Program-made: the position numbers and the translations under genes
Shown here: positions 1 through 8,049 of the stretch, in pieces
How the letters are laid out: each line of letters starts with the position of its first letter
Numbering within the stretch: position 1 is the stretch's first letter
Notes under the pieces: generated by a model
Database searches by the model: none
The model's input: only the letters and a program-made list of their open reading frames with translations
What the model was told of the DNA's origin: nothing
NCBI RefSeq assembly: GCF_001514285.1
Contig: NZ_KQ949028.1
Span: 380,877 to 444,876 of the forward strand
Length of the DNA: 64,000 nucleotides
Reading direction: 5' to 3'
DNA from: Streptomyces sp. DSM 15324
GTDB lineage: Bacteria; Actinomycetota; Actinomycetes; Streptomycetales; Streptomycetaceae

Positions 1-301
1 CGCCCAGGTCGACGTGTACAAGCTCGCCGAGGAGGTCACGGCGGGCCTCACCGGCATGGAGGTCCCGCTGCGGGTCGCCGTCATGGGCTGTGTGGTGAAC
101 GGCCCCGGCGAGGCCCGCGAGGCGGACCTCGGGGTCGCCTCCGGCAACGGCAAGGGCCAGATCTTCGTGAAGGGCGAGGTCATCAAGACCGTCCCGGAGT
201 CGAAGATCGTCGAGACCCTCATCGAGGAGGCCATGAAGCTGGCCGAGCGGATGGAGCGGGACGGCGTCGCGGCGGGGGAGCCGGCCGTCACCGTGAGCTG
301 A
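1..301 (+). CDS. ispG: 4-hydroxy-3-methylbut-2-enyl diphosphate synthase, C-terminal part (ispG/gcpE)
   Basis: Only the last ~100 codons are present; the frame is open to the first base, so the gene begins before the window. IspG is the [4Fe-4S] enzyme that reductively opens MEcPP to HMBPP in the MEP isoprenoid pathway. The segment GCVVNGPGEAREADLGV carries a conserved cluster-binding Cys and the NGPGE motif of the C-terminal iron-sulfur domain. It is followed after 37 bp by dxs on the same strand. This ispG-dxs-aminotransferase order matches the end of Streptomyces hopanoid clusters, so this is probably the cluster-dedicated copy rather than the housekeeping one. Confidence 0.93.
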   Translation, partial: AQVDVYKLAEEVTAGLTGMEVPLRVAVMGCVVNGPGEAREADLGVASGNGKGQIFVKGEVIKTVPESKIVETLIEEAMKLAERMERDGVAAGEPAVTVS

Positions 302-338
302 ACAGCAGCGAACTGCACGGACCTAAGGGGGCCCGATC

Positions 339-2222
339 GTGACGATCCTGGAGAACATCCGGCAACCACGCGACCTGAGGGCGCTGTCCGAGCCGCAGCT
401 CGGTGAACTGTCCGAGGAGATCAGGGACTTCCTGGTGCACGCGGTCGCCAGGACCGGCGGACACCTCGGGCCCAACCTGGGGGTGGTGGAACTCACCGTC
501 GCGCTGCACCGCGTCTTCGAGTCGCCGGTCGACCGCATCCTGTGGGACACCGGCCACCAGAGCTATGTGCACAAGCTGCTGACGGGACGTCAGGACTTCT
601 CCAAGCTGCGTGGGAAGGGCGGCCTGTCGGGCTACCCCTCCCGTGAGGAGTCCGAGCACGACGTCATCGAGAACAGCCATGCCTCCGCCGCGCTCGGCTG
701 GGCCGACGGTCTCGCCAAGGCCCTCCAGGTGCAGGGCGAGAAGGGCCACGTGGTCGCGGTGATCGGCGACGGCGCGCTGACCGGCGGCATGGCCTGGGAG
801 GCGCTCAACAACATCGCGGCGGCCAGGGACCGGCCGCTCATCGTCGTCGTCAACGACAACGAACGTTCCTACGCCCCGACCATCGGCGGGCTCGCCAACC
901 ATCTGGCGACCCTGCGCACCACCGACGGGTACGAGAAGGTCCTGGCCTGGGGGAAGGACGTCCTGCTGCGCACCCCGGTCGTCGGTGCCACCGTCTACGA
1001 GTCGCTGCACGGCGCGAAGAAGGGCTTCAAGGACGCCTTCGCCCCGCAGGGCATGTTCGAGGACCTCGGGCTGAAGTACGTCGGACCCATCGACGGGCAC
1101 GACATCAAGGCCGTCGAGTCCGCGCTCCGGCGCGCCAAACGCTTCCACGGGCCGGTACTGGTGCACTGCCTGACCGAGAAGGGCCGCGGTTACGAGCCGG
1201 CGCTCGCGCACGAGGAGGACCACTTCCACACCGTCGGCGCCATGGACCCCCTCACCTGCGCCCCGCTCGTGCCCTCCGGCGGCCCCTCGTGGACCTCGGT
1301 GTTCGGCGAGGAGATCGTCCGCATCGGCGAGGAACGCGACGACGTCGTGGCGATCACGGCGGCCATGCTGCACCCGGTGGGGCTCGGTGCCTTCGCCGAG
1401 CGGTTCCCGGACCGGGTGTGGGACGTCGGGATCGCCGAGCAGCACGCGGCCGTGAGCGCCGCCGGCCTCGCCACCGGCGGGCTGCACCCGGTCGTCGCCG
1501 TCTACGCCACCTTCCTCAACCGGGCCTTCGACCAGCTCCTGATGGACGTGGCGCTGCACCGGTGCGGGGTGACGTTCGTCCTGGACCGGGCCGGGGTCAC
1601 CGGCGTCGACGGGGCCTCCCACAACGGCATGTGGGACCTGTCGGTGCTCCAGGTCGTGCCGGGGCTCAGGATCGCCGCCCCGCGCGACGCCGAGCAGCTG
1701 CGCGCCCAGCTGCGGGAGGCCGTCGCCGTGGACGACGCGCCGACCGTGGTGCGCTTCCCCAAGGAGTCGGTGGGACCCGAGATCCCGGCGGTCGACCGGT
1801 TGGGCGGCATGGACGTGCTGCACCGGACGGAGGCGGCCGAGGTGCTGCTCGTCGCCGTCGGCGTGATGGCCCCGGTCTGCCTCCAGGCCGCCGGACTGCT
1901 CGAAGCCCGCGGTATCAACTGCACGGTCGTCGACCCCCGTTGGGTGAAACCCGTCGACCCGGCCCTGCCCGTGCTCGCCGCCGGACACCGGCTGGTGGCG
2001 GTCGTCGAGGACAACAGCCGGGCGGCGGGCGTCGGTTCGGCGGTGGCCCTCGCCCTCGCGGACGCCGAGGTCGACGTGCCCGTACGGCGGTTCGGCATCC
2101 CCGAGCAGTTCCTCGCCCACGCCAAACGCGCCGAGGTGCTCGCCGACATCGGCCTCACCCCCGTCGAGATCGCCGGGCGGATCGGCGCGAGCCTCGCGCT
2201 CAAGGAGGAGCCGGGCCAGTGA
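339..2222 (+). CDS. dxs: 1-deoxy-D-xylulose-5-phosphate synthase
   Basis: Thiamine-diphosphate transketolase-like enzyme that condenses pyruvate and glyceraldehyde 3-phosphate, the first step of the MEP pathway. The 627-residue length is normal. Visible motifs are GDGALTGGMAWEALNN (ThDP/Mg site, near residue 150), the GIAEQHAAVSAAGLA segment of the central pyrimidine-binding domain, and a C-terminal transketolase domain from about residue 490. The start is GTG, preceded by an AAGGGGG ribosome site. The next gene follows after 13 bp, so the genes are co-transcribed. Its position between ispG and hpnO suggests that it boosts precursor supply for hopanoids. Confidence 0.96.
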   Translation: MTILENIRQPRDLRALSEPQLGELSEEIRDFLVHAVARTGGHLGPNLGVVELTVALHRVFESPVDRILWDTGHQSYVHKLLTGRQDFSKLRGKGGLSGYPSREESEHDVIENSHASAALGWADGLAKALQVQGEKGHVVAVIGDGALTGGMAWEALNNIAAARDRPLIVVVNDNERSYAPTIGGLANHLATLRTTDGYEKVLAWGKDVLLRTPVVGATVYESLHGAKKGFKDAFAPQGMFEDLGLKYVGPIDGHDIKAVESALRRAKRFHGPVLVHCLTEKGRGYEPALAHEEDHFHTVGAMDPLTCAPLVPSGGPSWTSVFGEEIVRIGEERDDVVAITAAMLHPVGLGAFAERFPDRVWDVGIAEQHAAVSAAGLATGGLHPVVAVYATFLNRAFDQLLMDVALHRCGVTFVLDRAGVTGVDGASHNGMWDLSVLQVVPGLRIAAPRDAEQLRAQLREAVAVDDAPTVVRFPKESVGPEIPAVDRLGGMDVLHRTEAAEVLLVAVGVMAPVCLQAAGLLEARGINCTVVDPRWVKPVDPALPVLAAGHRLVAVVEDNSRAAGVGSAVALALADAEVDVPVRRFGIPEQFLAHAKRAEVLADIGLTPVEIAGRIGASLALKEEPGQ

Positions 2223-2235
2223 AGGAGAGACACGT

Positions 2236-3621
2236 ATGACCAAGGAGTTCGACCTCGGAGCCCTCCTGGCCGAGCGCGGAGCCGAACGCTACGAGCTGCA
2301 CAGCAAGTACCTCAACCACCAGCTCCCGCGCATGCTGCACACCATCGGCTTCGACAAGGTCTACGAGCGGGCGGAGGGCGCCCACTTCTGGGACGCCGAC
2401 GGCAACGACCACCTCGACATGCTCGCCGGGTTCGGGGTGATGGGGCTGGGCCGCCACCACCCCGTCGTCCGCAAGGCGCTGCACGACGTCCTCGACGCCT
2501 CCCTCGCCGATCTCACCCGCTTCGACTGCCAGCCACTCCCGGGCCTCCTCGCCGAACGGCTGCTCGCCCACAGCCCGCACCTGGACCGGGCGTTCTTCGG
2601 CAACAGCGGCACCGAGGCGGTCGAGACCGCGCTGAAGTTCGCCCGCCGGGCCACCGGGAAGCCCAGGATCCTCTACTGCGACCACGCCTTCCACGGCCTG
2701 ACCACCGGTTCGCTGTCGGTCAACGGCGAGGACGGCTTCCGTGAGGGCTTCGACCCGCTGCTGCCCGACACGGCCGTGCCGCTCGGTGATCTCGACGCGC
2801 TGGCCGGGGAGCTGCGGAAGGGCGATGTCGCCGCCCTGATCGTCGAGCCGATCCAGGGCAAGGGTGTGCACGAGGCCCCGCCCGGCTATCTGCGCGCCGC
2901 GCAGGAGCTGGTGCACCGGCACAAGGCGCTGCTCATCGCCGACGAGGTGCAGACGGGCCTCGGCCGGACCGGCGACTTCTACGCCTACCAGCACGAGGAG
3001 GGTGTCGAACCGGACCTGGTGTGCGTGGCCAAGGCGCTCTCCGGCGGATACGTGCCGGTCGGCGCGACCCTCGGCAAGGACTGGATCTTCAAGAAGGTCT
3101 ACTCCTCGATCGACCGCGTCCTGGTCCACTCGGCGAGCTTCGGCTCCAACGCCCAGGCGATGGCGGCGGGCCTCGCGACCCTGTCCGTCATGGAGAACGA
3201 GCAGATCGTCGCGAACGCACGCGTCATGGGCGAGCGACTGAAGTCCCGGCTCACGGCGCTCACCGGCACCTACGAGCTGCTCGCCGACGTCCGGGGCCGG
3301 GGCCTGATGATCGGCATCGAGTTCGGCCGGCCGACGTCGCTGAAGCTGCGCAGCCGCTGGACCATGCTCCAGACCGCCCGCAAGGGGCTCTTCGCCCAGA
3401 TGGTGGTCGTCCCGCTGCTCCAGCGGCACCGGATCCTCACCCAGGTCTCCGGCGACCACCTGGAGGTGATCAAGCTGATCCCGCCGCTGGTGGTCGACGA
3501 GCGGGACGTGGACCGGTTCGTCGACGCCTTCACCGAGGTGATGGACGACGCCCACGGCGGGGGCGGGCTGATGTGGGACTTCGGAAAGACGCTGATCAAG
3601 CAGGCGGTGGCGAACCGCTGA
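2236..3621 (+). CDS. hpnO: Hopanoid-cluster class III aminotransferase (HpnO-like)
   Basis: PLP-dependent class III (ornithine/acetylornithine-type) aminotransferase of 461 residues. The PLP lysine is probably K266 in VAKALSGGY, with the preceding DEVQTGLGRTG segment typical of the fold. The family member in hopanoid clusters aminates ribosylhopane-derived aldehyde to give aminobacteriohopanetriol. The assignment rests on the ispG-dxs neighbourhood and on the long C-terminal extension ending around MWDFGKTLIKQ. ATG start with a strong GAAGGAGA site, 13 bp after dxs. A general diamine or amino-acid aminotransferase is the main alternative if context is ignored. Confidence 0.85.
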   Translation: MTKEFDLGALLAERGAERYELHSKYLNHQLPRMLHTIGFDKVYERAEGAHFWDADGNDHLDMLAGFGVMGLGRHHPVVRKALHDVLDASLADLTRFDCQPLPGLLAERLLAHSPHLDRAFFGNSGTEAVETALKFARRATGKPRILYCDHAFHGLTTGSLSVNGEDGFREGFDPLLPDTAVPLGDLDALAGELRKGDVAALIVEPIQGKGVHEAPPGYLRAAQELVHRHKALLIADEVQTGLGRTGDFYAYQHEEGVEPDLVCVAKALSGGYVPVGATLGKDWIFKKVYSSIDRVLVHSASFGSNAQAMAAGLATLSVMENEQIVANARVMGERLKSRLTALTGTYELLADVRGRGLMIGIEFGRPTSLKLRSRWTMLQTARKGLFAQMVVVPLLQRHRILTQVSGDHLEVIKLIPPLVVDERDVDRFVDAFTEVMDDAHGGGGLMWDFGKTLIKQAVANR

Positions 3622-3643
3622 CCGGCGGCGCGCGCCGCACGTT

Positions 3644-3678
3644 TTGCCTCTGAGGCAAGAAACTTGCCCCAGAGGCAA
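3644..3678. promoter_or_regulatory. Twin 15-bp palindromic operators
   Basis: Two nearly identical inverted repeats, TTGCCTCTGAGGCAA (3644-3658) and TTGCCCCAGAGGCAA (3664-3678), lie 20 bp apart centre to centre, on the same face of the helix. They end 20 bp before the start of the XRE-cupin gene. This is the layout expected for autoregulation by two repressor dimers. Confidence 0.7.
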
Positions 3679-3698
3679 TCCTCGGGCTGAATGGACGT

Positions 3699-4313
3699 AT
3701 GAGTTCGCCCGACTCCCCGTCCGCCGCGGACGACCTTCCGGCCGTCGCACCGCAACTGCGCTCCCTGCGCCGCAGGGCCGCCCTCACCCTGGAGGCCGCC
3801 GCCCGCGCGGCCGGGCTCTCGCCCGCCCATCTGTCCCGGCTGGAGACCGGGCAGCGCCAGCCCTCGCTGCCGATGCTGCTCGCGCTCGCCAGGGTCTACG
3901 GTACGACGGTCTCGGAACTGCTCGGCGAGACGGTCGCCGACCGGGACGCGGTGATCCGCGCCGCCGAGATGGAACCCACCCGGACCGGCGGCTGGACCTA
4001 CTGGCAGGCCGGCGCGTCCGGGCGCGGGATGCAGGCCCTGCGGGTGCACGTGCCGTACGGGTCGCAGGGCGACATCGTGCGGGTGCACCCGGGGGAGGAG
4101 TGGCTGCACGTCCTGACGGGCCGGCTGCGGCTGCGCCTCGGCGACACCGTGCATCTGCTCGGCCCCGGGGACGGTGCGCACTTCGACTCGCTGACCCCGC
4201 ACCGCCTCGCCGCGCAGGACCCCGACGGGGTCGACCTGCTCTTCGTCCACACCCTGTTGCAGAGTCCCACGGCCGCCCTGTGCCTGGGCCCCACCCCTGG
4301 AGAGACACCATGA
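3699..4313 (+). CDS. XRE-family regulator with C-terminal cupin domain
   Basis: 204 residues. A helix-turn-helix lies at about residues 15-70 (LRSLRRRAALTLEAAARAAG, then LSPAHLSRLETGQRQPSLPM), followed by a cupin beta-barrel at about 100-190 (HPGEEWLHVLTGRLRLRLGD). Members of this architecture sense small molecules and often repress their own operon. It begins 77 bp after hpnO and overlaps the next gene by ATGA. The two palindromes at 3644-3678 are its likely binding sites. It is a candidate local regulator of the hopanoid operon or of the small membrane protein behind it; the effector is unknown. Confidence 0.88.
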   Translation: MSSPDSPSAADDLPAVAPQLRSLRRRAALTLEAAARAAGLSPAHLSRLETGQRQPSLPMLLALARVYGTTVSELLGETVADRDAVIRAAEMEPTRTGGWTYWQAGASGRGMQALRVHVPYGSQGDIVRVHPGEEWLHVLTGRLRLRLGDTVHLLGPGDGAHFDSLTPHRLAAQDPDGVDLLFVHTLLQSPTAALCLGPTPGETP

Positions 4314-4432
4314 CCGACATGGAGGAGCGGTTCCCGCGCAGCCTCTGGATCCGGCTGATCATCTACATCGCGGTGGGGCACGTCCTCGCGGCCTTCATCT
4401 GGTTCCTGTTCGAGATGGGGGCCAAGCAGTAG
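4310..4432 (+). CDS. 40-residue single-pass membrane protein
   Basis: A tiny gene whose ATG overlaps the TGA of the XRE-cupin gene (ATGA), implying translational coupling. The product has a charged N-terminus (MTDMEERFPRSLW) and one hydrophobic helix of about 22 residues (IRLIIYIAVGHVLAAFIWFL), ending in MGAKQ. It resembles the small actinobacterial membrane proteins of the DUF6126 type that follow XRE-cupin regulators, recalled from memory and not searched. The function is unknown. The conserved pairing with a regulator suggests a membrane sensor or effector partner, but that is inference. Confidence 0.75.
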   Translation: MTDMEERFPRSLWIRLIIYIAVGHVLAAFIWFLFEMGAKQ

Positions 4433-4437
4433 GGACC

Positions 4438-5235
4438 TCAGTCGAGCAGCCGCTCGCGCAGCCGCTCCCGGGTCCGCGGAGCCAGCTTCAGCCCCTTCTC
4501 CAGATAGGGGTCGACGCCGCCCCAGGTCTCGTCGATGGTGTCCAGCGCCGCCGCGAGGTACTCCTCACGGGCGTCGAACAGGGGACCGAGCAGCTCCATC
4601 ACCTCGGGGGTGTACGCGGTCGCCGCCGAGCCGCCGCGCCGCACCTTGTAGCGGCGGTGCTTGGCGTTGGACTCCAGGTAGTCCGCGAGGATCGCGTCGC
4701 GCTCCACGCCGAGGGCGAGCAGCGTCACCGCGACGGACAGACCGGCGCGGTCCTTGCCGGCCGCGCAGTGCATCAGCACGGGGACGCTGTCCTCGGCGAG
4801 CGCGTGCAGCACGTGCGAGTGCTCGGCCGTACGGCCCTGGATGATCGTGCGGTACGAGGCGATCATCCGGCCCGCGGCCCTGCCGTCGCCCAGGAGGGCG
4901 CGCAGCAGCTCGATGTCGCCGTCGCGGACCATCTTCCAGAACTCCGCGCCGTCCGCCGGGTCCGACAGCGGCAGGTTCACGTTGAGCACCCCGGGCAGGT
5001 CGACGTCCGGGCCCTCCAGCTTCTGGTCCGCCGCGTTGCGGAAGTCGAACACCGTGTGCAGACCCAGGGAGGACAGGAACGCGGCGTCCTCCTCGGTCGC
5101 GTGCGCGAGATGGCCGCTGCGGAACAGCACGCCGTGCCGCACCCGCCGTCCGTCGGTGGTCGGCAGACCCCCGACGTCGCGGAAGTTGCGGACACCTGCC
5201 AACTCGGGCTCGGTCGACGGGATCTGCTGCGTCAC
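4438..5235 (-). CDS. Tyrosine/serine protein phosphatase (PTP family, MptpB-like)
   Basis: 265 residues counted from a GTG at 5235 that has a GGGAGGGA ribosome site; longer upstream frames have no such site. The protein begins with the ELAGVRNFRDVGG signature of the bacterial PTP family related to mycobacterial PtpB. Its P-loop is HCAAGKDRAG, with catalytic Cys157 and Arg163. It would dephosphorylate phosphotyrosine, phosphoserine or phosphoinositide substrates in the cytoplasm. It is convergent with the hopanoid-linked operon (5 bp between stops), and nothing else ties it to its neighbours. Confidence 0.9.
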   Translation of the reverse strand: MTQQIPSTEPELAGVRNFRDVGGLPTTDGRRVRHGVLFRSGHLAHATEEDAAFLSSLGLHTVFDFRNAADQKLEGPDVDLPGVLNVNLPLSDPADGAEFWKMVRDGDIELLRALLGDGRAAGRMIASYRTIIQGRTAEHSHVLHALAEDSVPVLMHCAAGKDRAGLSVAVTLLALGVERDAILADYLESNAKHRRYKVRRGGSAATAYTPEVMELLGPLFDAREEYLAAALDTIDETWGGVDPYLEKGLKLAPRTRERLRERLLD

Positions 5236-5328
5236 GGGGGCTCCCTCCCGGGTCGGGCTCCACCGGTGCGGCTCGGGTGACCGACGGAACCGCTTCGACC
5301 ATACGGCACGGATGCGCAGGGCAACGGG

Positions 5329-5381
5329 TTGTCCACAGCCGGACGAATCCCTCGTCTCCCCAGGTGAAAGGTTTGTCCACA
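5329..5381 (+). promoter_or_regulatory. Two perfect DnaA-box words (TTGTCCACA)
   Basis: TTGTCCACA occurs at 5329-5337 and 5373-5381 in the same orientation, 44 bp apart, in the intergenic space between the phosphatase and the alpha-galactosidase. This is the preferred DnaA box of Streptomyces oriC as known from the literature. No dnaA or dnaN is nearby and only two boxes are seen, so this is not oriC. It could be a DnaA titration or regulatory site, or coincidence. Confidence 0.45.
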
Positions 5382-5456
5382 GACATTGCAGGGTGGGGTG
5401 TCCGCAGCTCATGATGTTGAGGCTTGATCGCACCTGTTCGAATTAGTGGGGGTTTG

Positions 5457-7583
5457 ATGCCCGAGACCGTGAAGCCCGAGATCGCCGCGGGCGGCCGTAC
5501 CTGGCTCCTTTCGGGGCCTGCGAGCAGCTATGCCCTCCACCTCACCGAGGCCGACGAACTGGTGCACCTGCACTGGGGCGCGAGGATCGCGCTCGTCGAC
5601 GCCGAGGCGCTGGCCGCCGTGCCCTTCCAGGGCCGCGCGTCCTTCGAGGCCGCGCTGGACGGGCACGAGGAGTACCCGGTGGAGGGCGGCCCCCGGTTCG
5701 TCCGCCCCGCCCTGTCCGTGCGCACCGGCACCGGGCGCCGCGGCACCGAGTGGACCTTCGAGTCGTACGAGATCCAGCAGGAGCCTGGGAGCGAGGGCGG
5801 CCGGGATGACGGCGGTGCCGAGCTGCGGCTGCGGTTCCGCGACGGCGCCCTGGTGATCACGCTGCACTACCGGATGCGCGGCGACGTCGTGGAGCGCTGG
5901 ACGACCCTGCGCAACGACGGCGAGGAGCCGCTGGAACTGCTGCGCGCCGACTCCGCCACCTGGACCCTGCCCGAGCGCGAGGACTGGCGGCTGTCGCATC
6001 TGCACGGCCGCTGGGCCGCCGAGTCCCGGCTGGTGCGGGCCCCGCTGACCTACGGCGAGAAGATCATCGGCAGTCGGCGCGGTCACACCGGTCACCAGTA
6101 CCTGCCCTGGGTCGCCCTCGACACCGACGCCACCGAGGAGCGCGGCGAGGTCTACGGCTGTGCCCTCGGCTGGTCCGGTTCCTGGCGCATCTCCGTCGCC
6201 CAACTCCCCGACGCGCGCGTGCAGATCACCGGCGGCGCCGGATACGACGACTCCGGTCTGCTGCGGCTGGCGGCGGGGGAGTCCTTCACCACGCCCCTGT
6301 TCGCCGGTCTGTGGAGCGACGCGGGCTTCGGCGGGGCCAGCCGCGCCTGGCACGCCTACCAGCGCGCCCATGTGATCCCGGACGCCGAGCGGGACCGGCC
6401 GGTGCTGTTCAACTCCTGGGAGGCCACCTTCTTCGACATCTCCGAGGAACAGCAGGCCACCCTCGCCCGGCGGGCCGCGGCGATCGGCGTCGAGCTGTTC
6501 GTCGTCGACGACGGCTGGTTCGGCGCCCGCACCGGCGACCACGCCGGCCTCGGGGACTGGTGGCCCAACCCGGACCGCTTCCCGAACGGGCTGAAGCCCC
6601 TCGCCGACCACGTGCACGCGCTCGACATGCAGTTCGGCATCTGGGTCGAGCCCGAGATGGTCAACCCGGACAGCGACCTGTACCGGGCGCACCCCGACTG
6701 GGTCCAGTTCCAACCGGGACGAAAGCGGACGGAGTTCCGCAATCAGCTCATGTTGAACCTGGCGCGCGAGGACGTCCAGGAGTACCTCTTCGAACGGCTC
6801 GACAGCCTGCTGTCCAGCGCCCCCATCGACTACGTCAAGTGGGACTTCAACCGCTGCTTCACCGACGCCGGCTGGCCCGACGACCCCTACCCGCAGCGCC
6901 TGTGGGTGGACCACGTCCGCGCCCTGTACGCCCTGCTGGACCGGCTGCGGGCGGCCCACCCGGGCGTGGCCTTCGAGTCCTGCTCGGGCGGCGGCGGACG
7001 CATCGACCTCGGCATCCTCGCCCGCACCGACCAGGTGTGGACCTCCGACAACACCGACCCGCTCGACCGGCTCGACATCCAGCACGGCTTCAGCCAGATC
7101 CACCCCGCGCGCGTGATGGCCGCCTGGGTCACCGACAGCCCCAACACCCAGCTCAACGGCCGGATCAGCTCGCTGCGCTTCCGTTTCGTCAGTGCCATGG
7201 CCGGGGTGCTCGGCGTCGGCGGCGACCTCTCCGAGTGGACCGAGGAGGAGCTCGCCGAGGCCCGCCGCTGGGTGGACCTCTACAAGGAGATCCGCCCTCT
7301 CGTCCAGCGCGGCGACCAGTACCGGCTGCGCCCTCCGGCGGGCGGGCTGAGCGCCGTCCAGTACGTCCGCGGTGACGAGACCGTCGTCCTCGCCTGGCTC
7401 CAGGCCCAGCGCTACGGCGAGCCGGTTCCGGCGCTGCGCCTGCGCGGCCTGGATCCGACGGCGTCGTACGAATGCCGCGAAACGGGCGAAGTCCACCGGG
7501 GTGCGGTGCTGTTGCACCACGGGCTGCGGACCGGGCTGCGCGGTGACCTCGATGCGACGGTTATCCGCCTCCGTCGCATCTGA
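5457..7583 (+). CDS. Alpha-galactosidase, glycoside hydrolase family 36
   Basis: 708 residues, the usual length for GH36. An N-terminal beta-sandwich (about 1-300) is followed by the catalytic (beta/alpha)8 barrel containing ELFVVDDGWFG. The nucleophile is Asp463 in YVKWDFNR, the SCSGGGGR substrate loop is present, and the acid/base is Asp531 in SDNTDPLD. It would release terminal alpha-1,6-galactose from raffinose-type oligosaccharides or galactomannan. No signal peptide is seen, so it is probably cytoplasmic. The ATG at 5457 follows a GTGGGGG site; an upstream TTG in frame lacks one. It stands as a single gene without a transporter beside it. Confidence 0.93.
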   Translation: MPETVKPEIAAGGRTWLLSGPASSYALHLTEADELVHLHWGARIALVDAEALAAVPFQGRASFEAALDGHEEYPVEGGPRFVRPALSVRTGTGRRGTEWTFESYEIQQEPGSEGGRDDGGAELRLRFRDGALVITLHYRMRGDVVERWTTLRNDGEEPLELLRADSATWTLPEREDWRLSHLHGRWAAESRLVRAPLTYGEKIIGSRRGHTGHQYLPWVALDTDATEERGEVYGCALGWSGSWRISVAQLPDARVQITGGAGYDDSGLLRLAAGESFTTPLFAGLWSDAGFGGASRAWHAYQRAHVIPDAERDRPVLFNSWEATFFDISEEQQATLARRAAAIGVELFVVDDGWFGARTGDHAGLGDWWPNPDRFPNGLKPLADHVHALDMQFGIWVEPEMVNPDSDLYRAHPDWVQFQPGRKRTEFRNQLMLNLAREDVQEYLFERLDSLLSSAPIDYVKWDFNRCFTDAGWPDDPYPQRLWVDHVRALYALLDRLRAAHPGVAFESCSGGGGRIDLGILARTDQVWTSDNTDPLDRLDIQHGFSQIHPARVMAAWVTDSPNTQLNGRISSLRFRFVSAMAGVLGVGGDLSEWTEEELAEARRWVDLYKEIRPLVQRGDQYRLRPPAGGLSAVQYVRGDETVVLAWLQAQRYGEPVPALRLRGLDPTASYECRETGEVHRGAVLLHHGLRTGLRGDLDATVIRLRRI

Positions 7584-7602
7584 GGGTTCTGTCCGAATTG
7601 AA

Positions 7603-7678
7603 TCCTTAGTCCAACTCGCTCTGGAATAAGGGATCCTGCAAGGGTATTGCGTGAGCAGGGTCATATCCGTGACCCTGC
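7603..7678 (+). terminator. Stem-loops after the alpha-galactosidase (possible terminator)
   Basis: Two inverted repeats follow the GH36 stop. The first is imperfect: 7603-7613 against 7622-7633. The second is perfect: GCAGGGTCA at 7655-7663 against TGACCCTGC at 7670-7678, with a 6-nt loop. Neither has a U-run, so they could equally be an operator upstream of the riboswitch transcript. Confidence 0.4.
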
Positions 7679-7851
7679 GTCGCCCGTCATGCTCACGTAA
7701 TCGACGTGCCTTTCAAGGGCGTTAGGCGAAAATCCCCGTGGTGGTTGCACGGAGCGTCACGGGGAATTCGCGCAGCGGATCAAGAGAAAGCCGTGAGCAG
7801 GGCAACCACTGCTTGTTCCTGTGCGTCCTGGTCGCTTACGTTCCAGACCCA

Positions 7852-8037
7852 TCCGGACGGACGCCGAATCCTGCCGCCGTCCGGAATCCGCACACTCACC
7901 CGTGCACGGCAGGAGCGGGGGACCCACAGGCGAAACCGCCTGTCCCGGTCTCCGGAACAGGCTCGGGGTAAAGCCGCGACCCGTCGCGGCCGGGCATCTC
8001 CAGTCCGCACCCGACAGCTCACCTCGCAGGCGCCGGA
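7852..8037 (+). ncRNA. ydaO/yuaA-type riboswitch (cyclic di-AMP)
   Basis: The leader of the LysM-M23 gene contains the conserved blocks of the ydaO motif in order: GCCGAATCC (7863-7871), GGAGCGGGGGACCCAC (7911-7926), GGGGTAAAGCC (7965-7975) and CCGACAGCTCACCTCGCAGG (8011-8030). TCCGG at 7852-7856 can pair with CCGGA at 8033-8037 to close the P1 stem. In actinomycetes this riboswitch commonly sits in front of cell-wall hydrolases, which fits the next gene. The ribosome site GGAGAGG (8035-8041) overlaps the 3' strand of P1, so ligand binding could hide it (inference). Confidence 0.88.
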
Positions 8038-8049
8038 GAGGAATTCGCC

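Noticed and set aside
288..2243. A 651-codon minus-strand open frame across dxs
   Set aside because: Same GC shadow effect; it exactly mirrors dxs and encodes Arg/Gly/His-rich sequence without motifs.
5409..7664. A 751-codon open frame on the minus strand opposite the alpha-galactosidase
   Set aside because: It is an antisense shadow created by GC-biased codons. The plus-strand GH36 gene has catalytic motifs, a ribosome site and the correct length; the antisense product is low-complexity with no domain.
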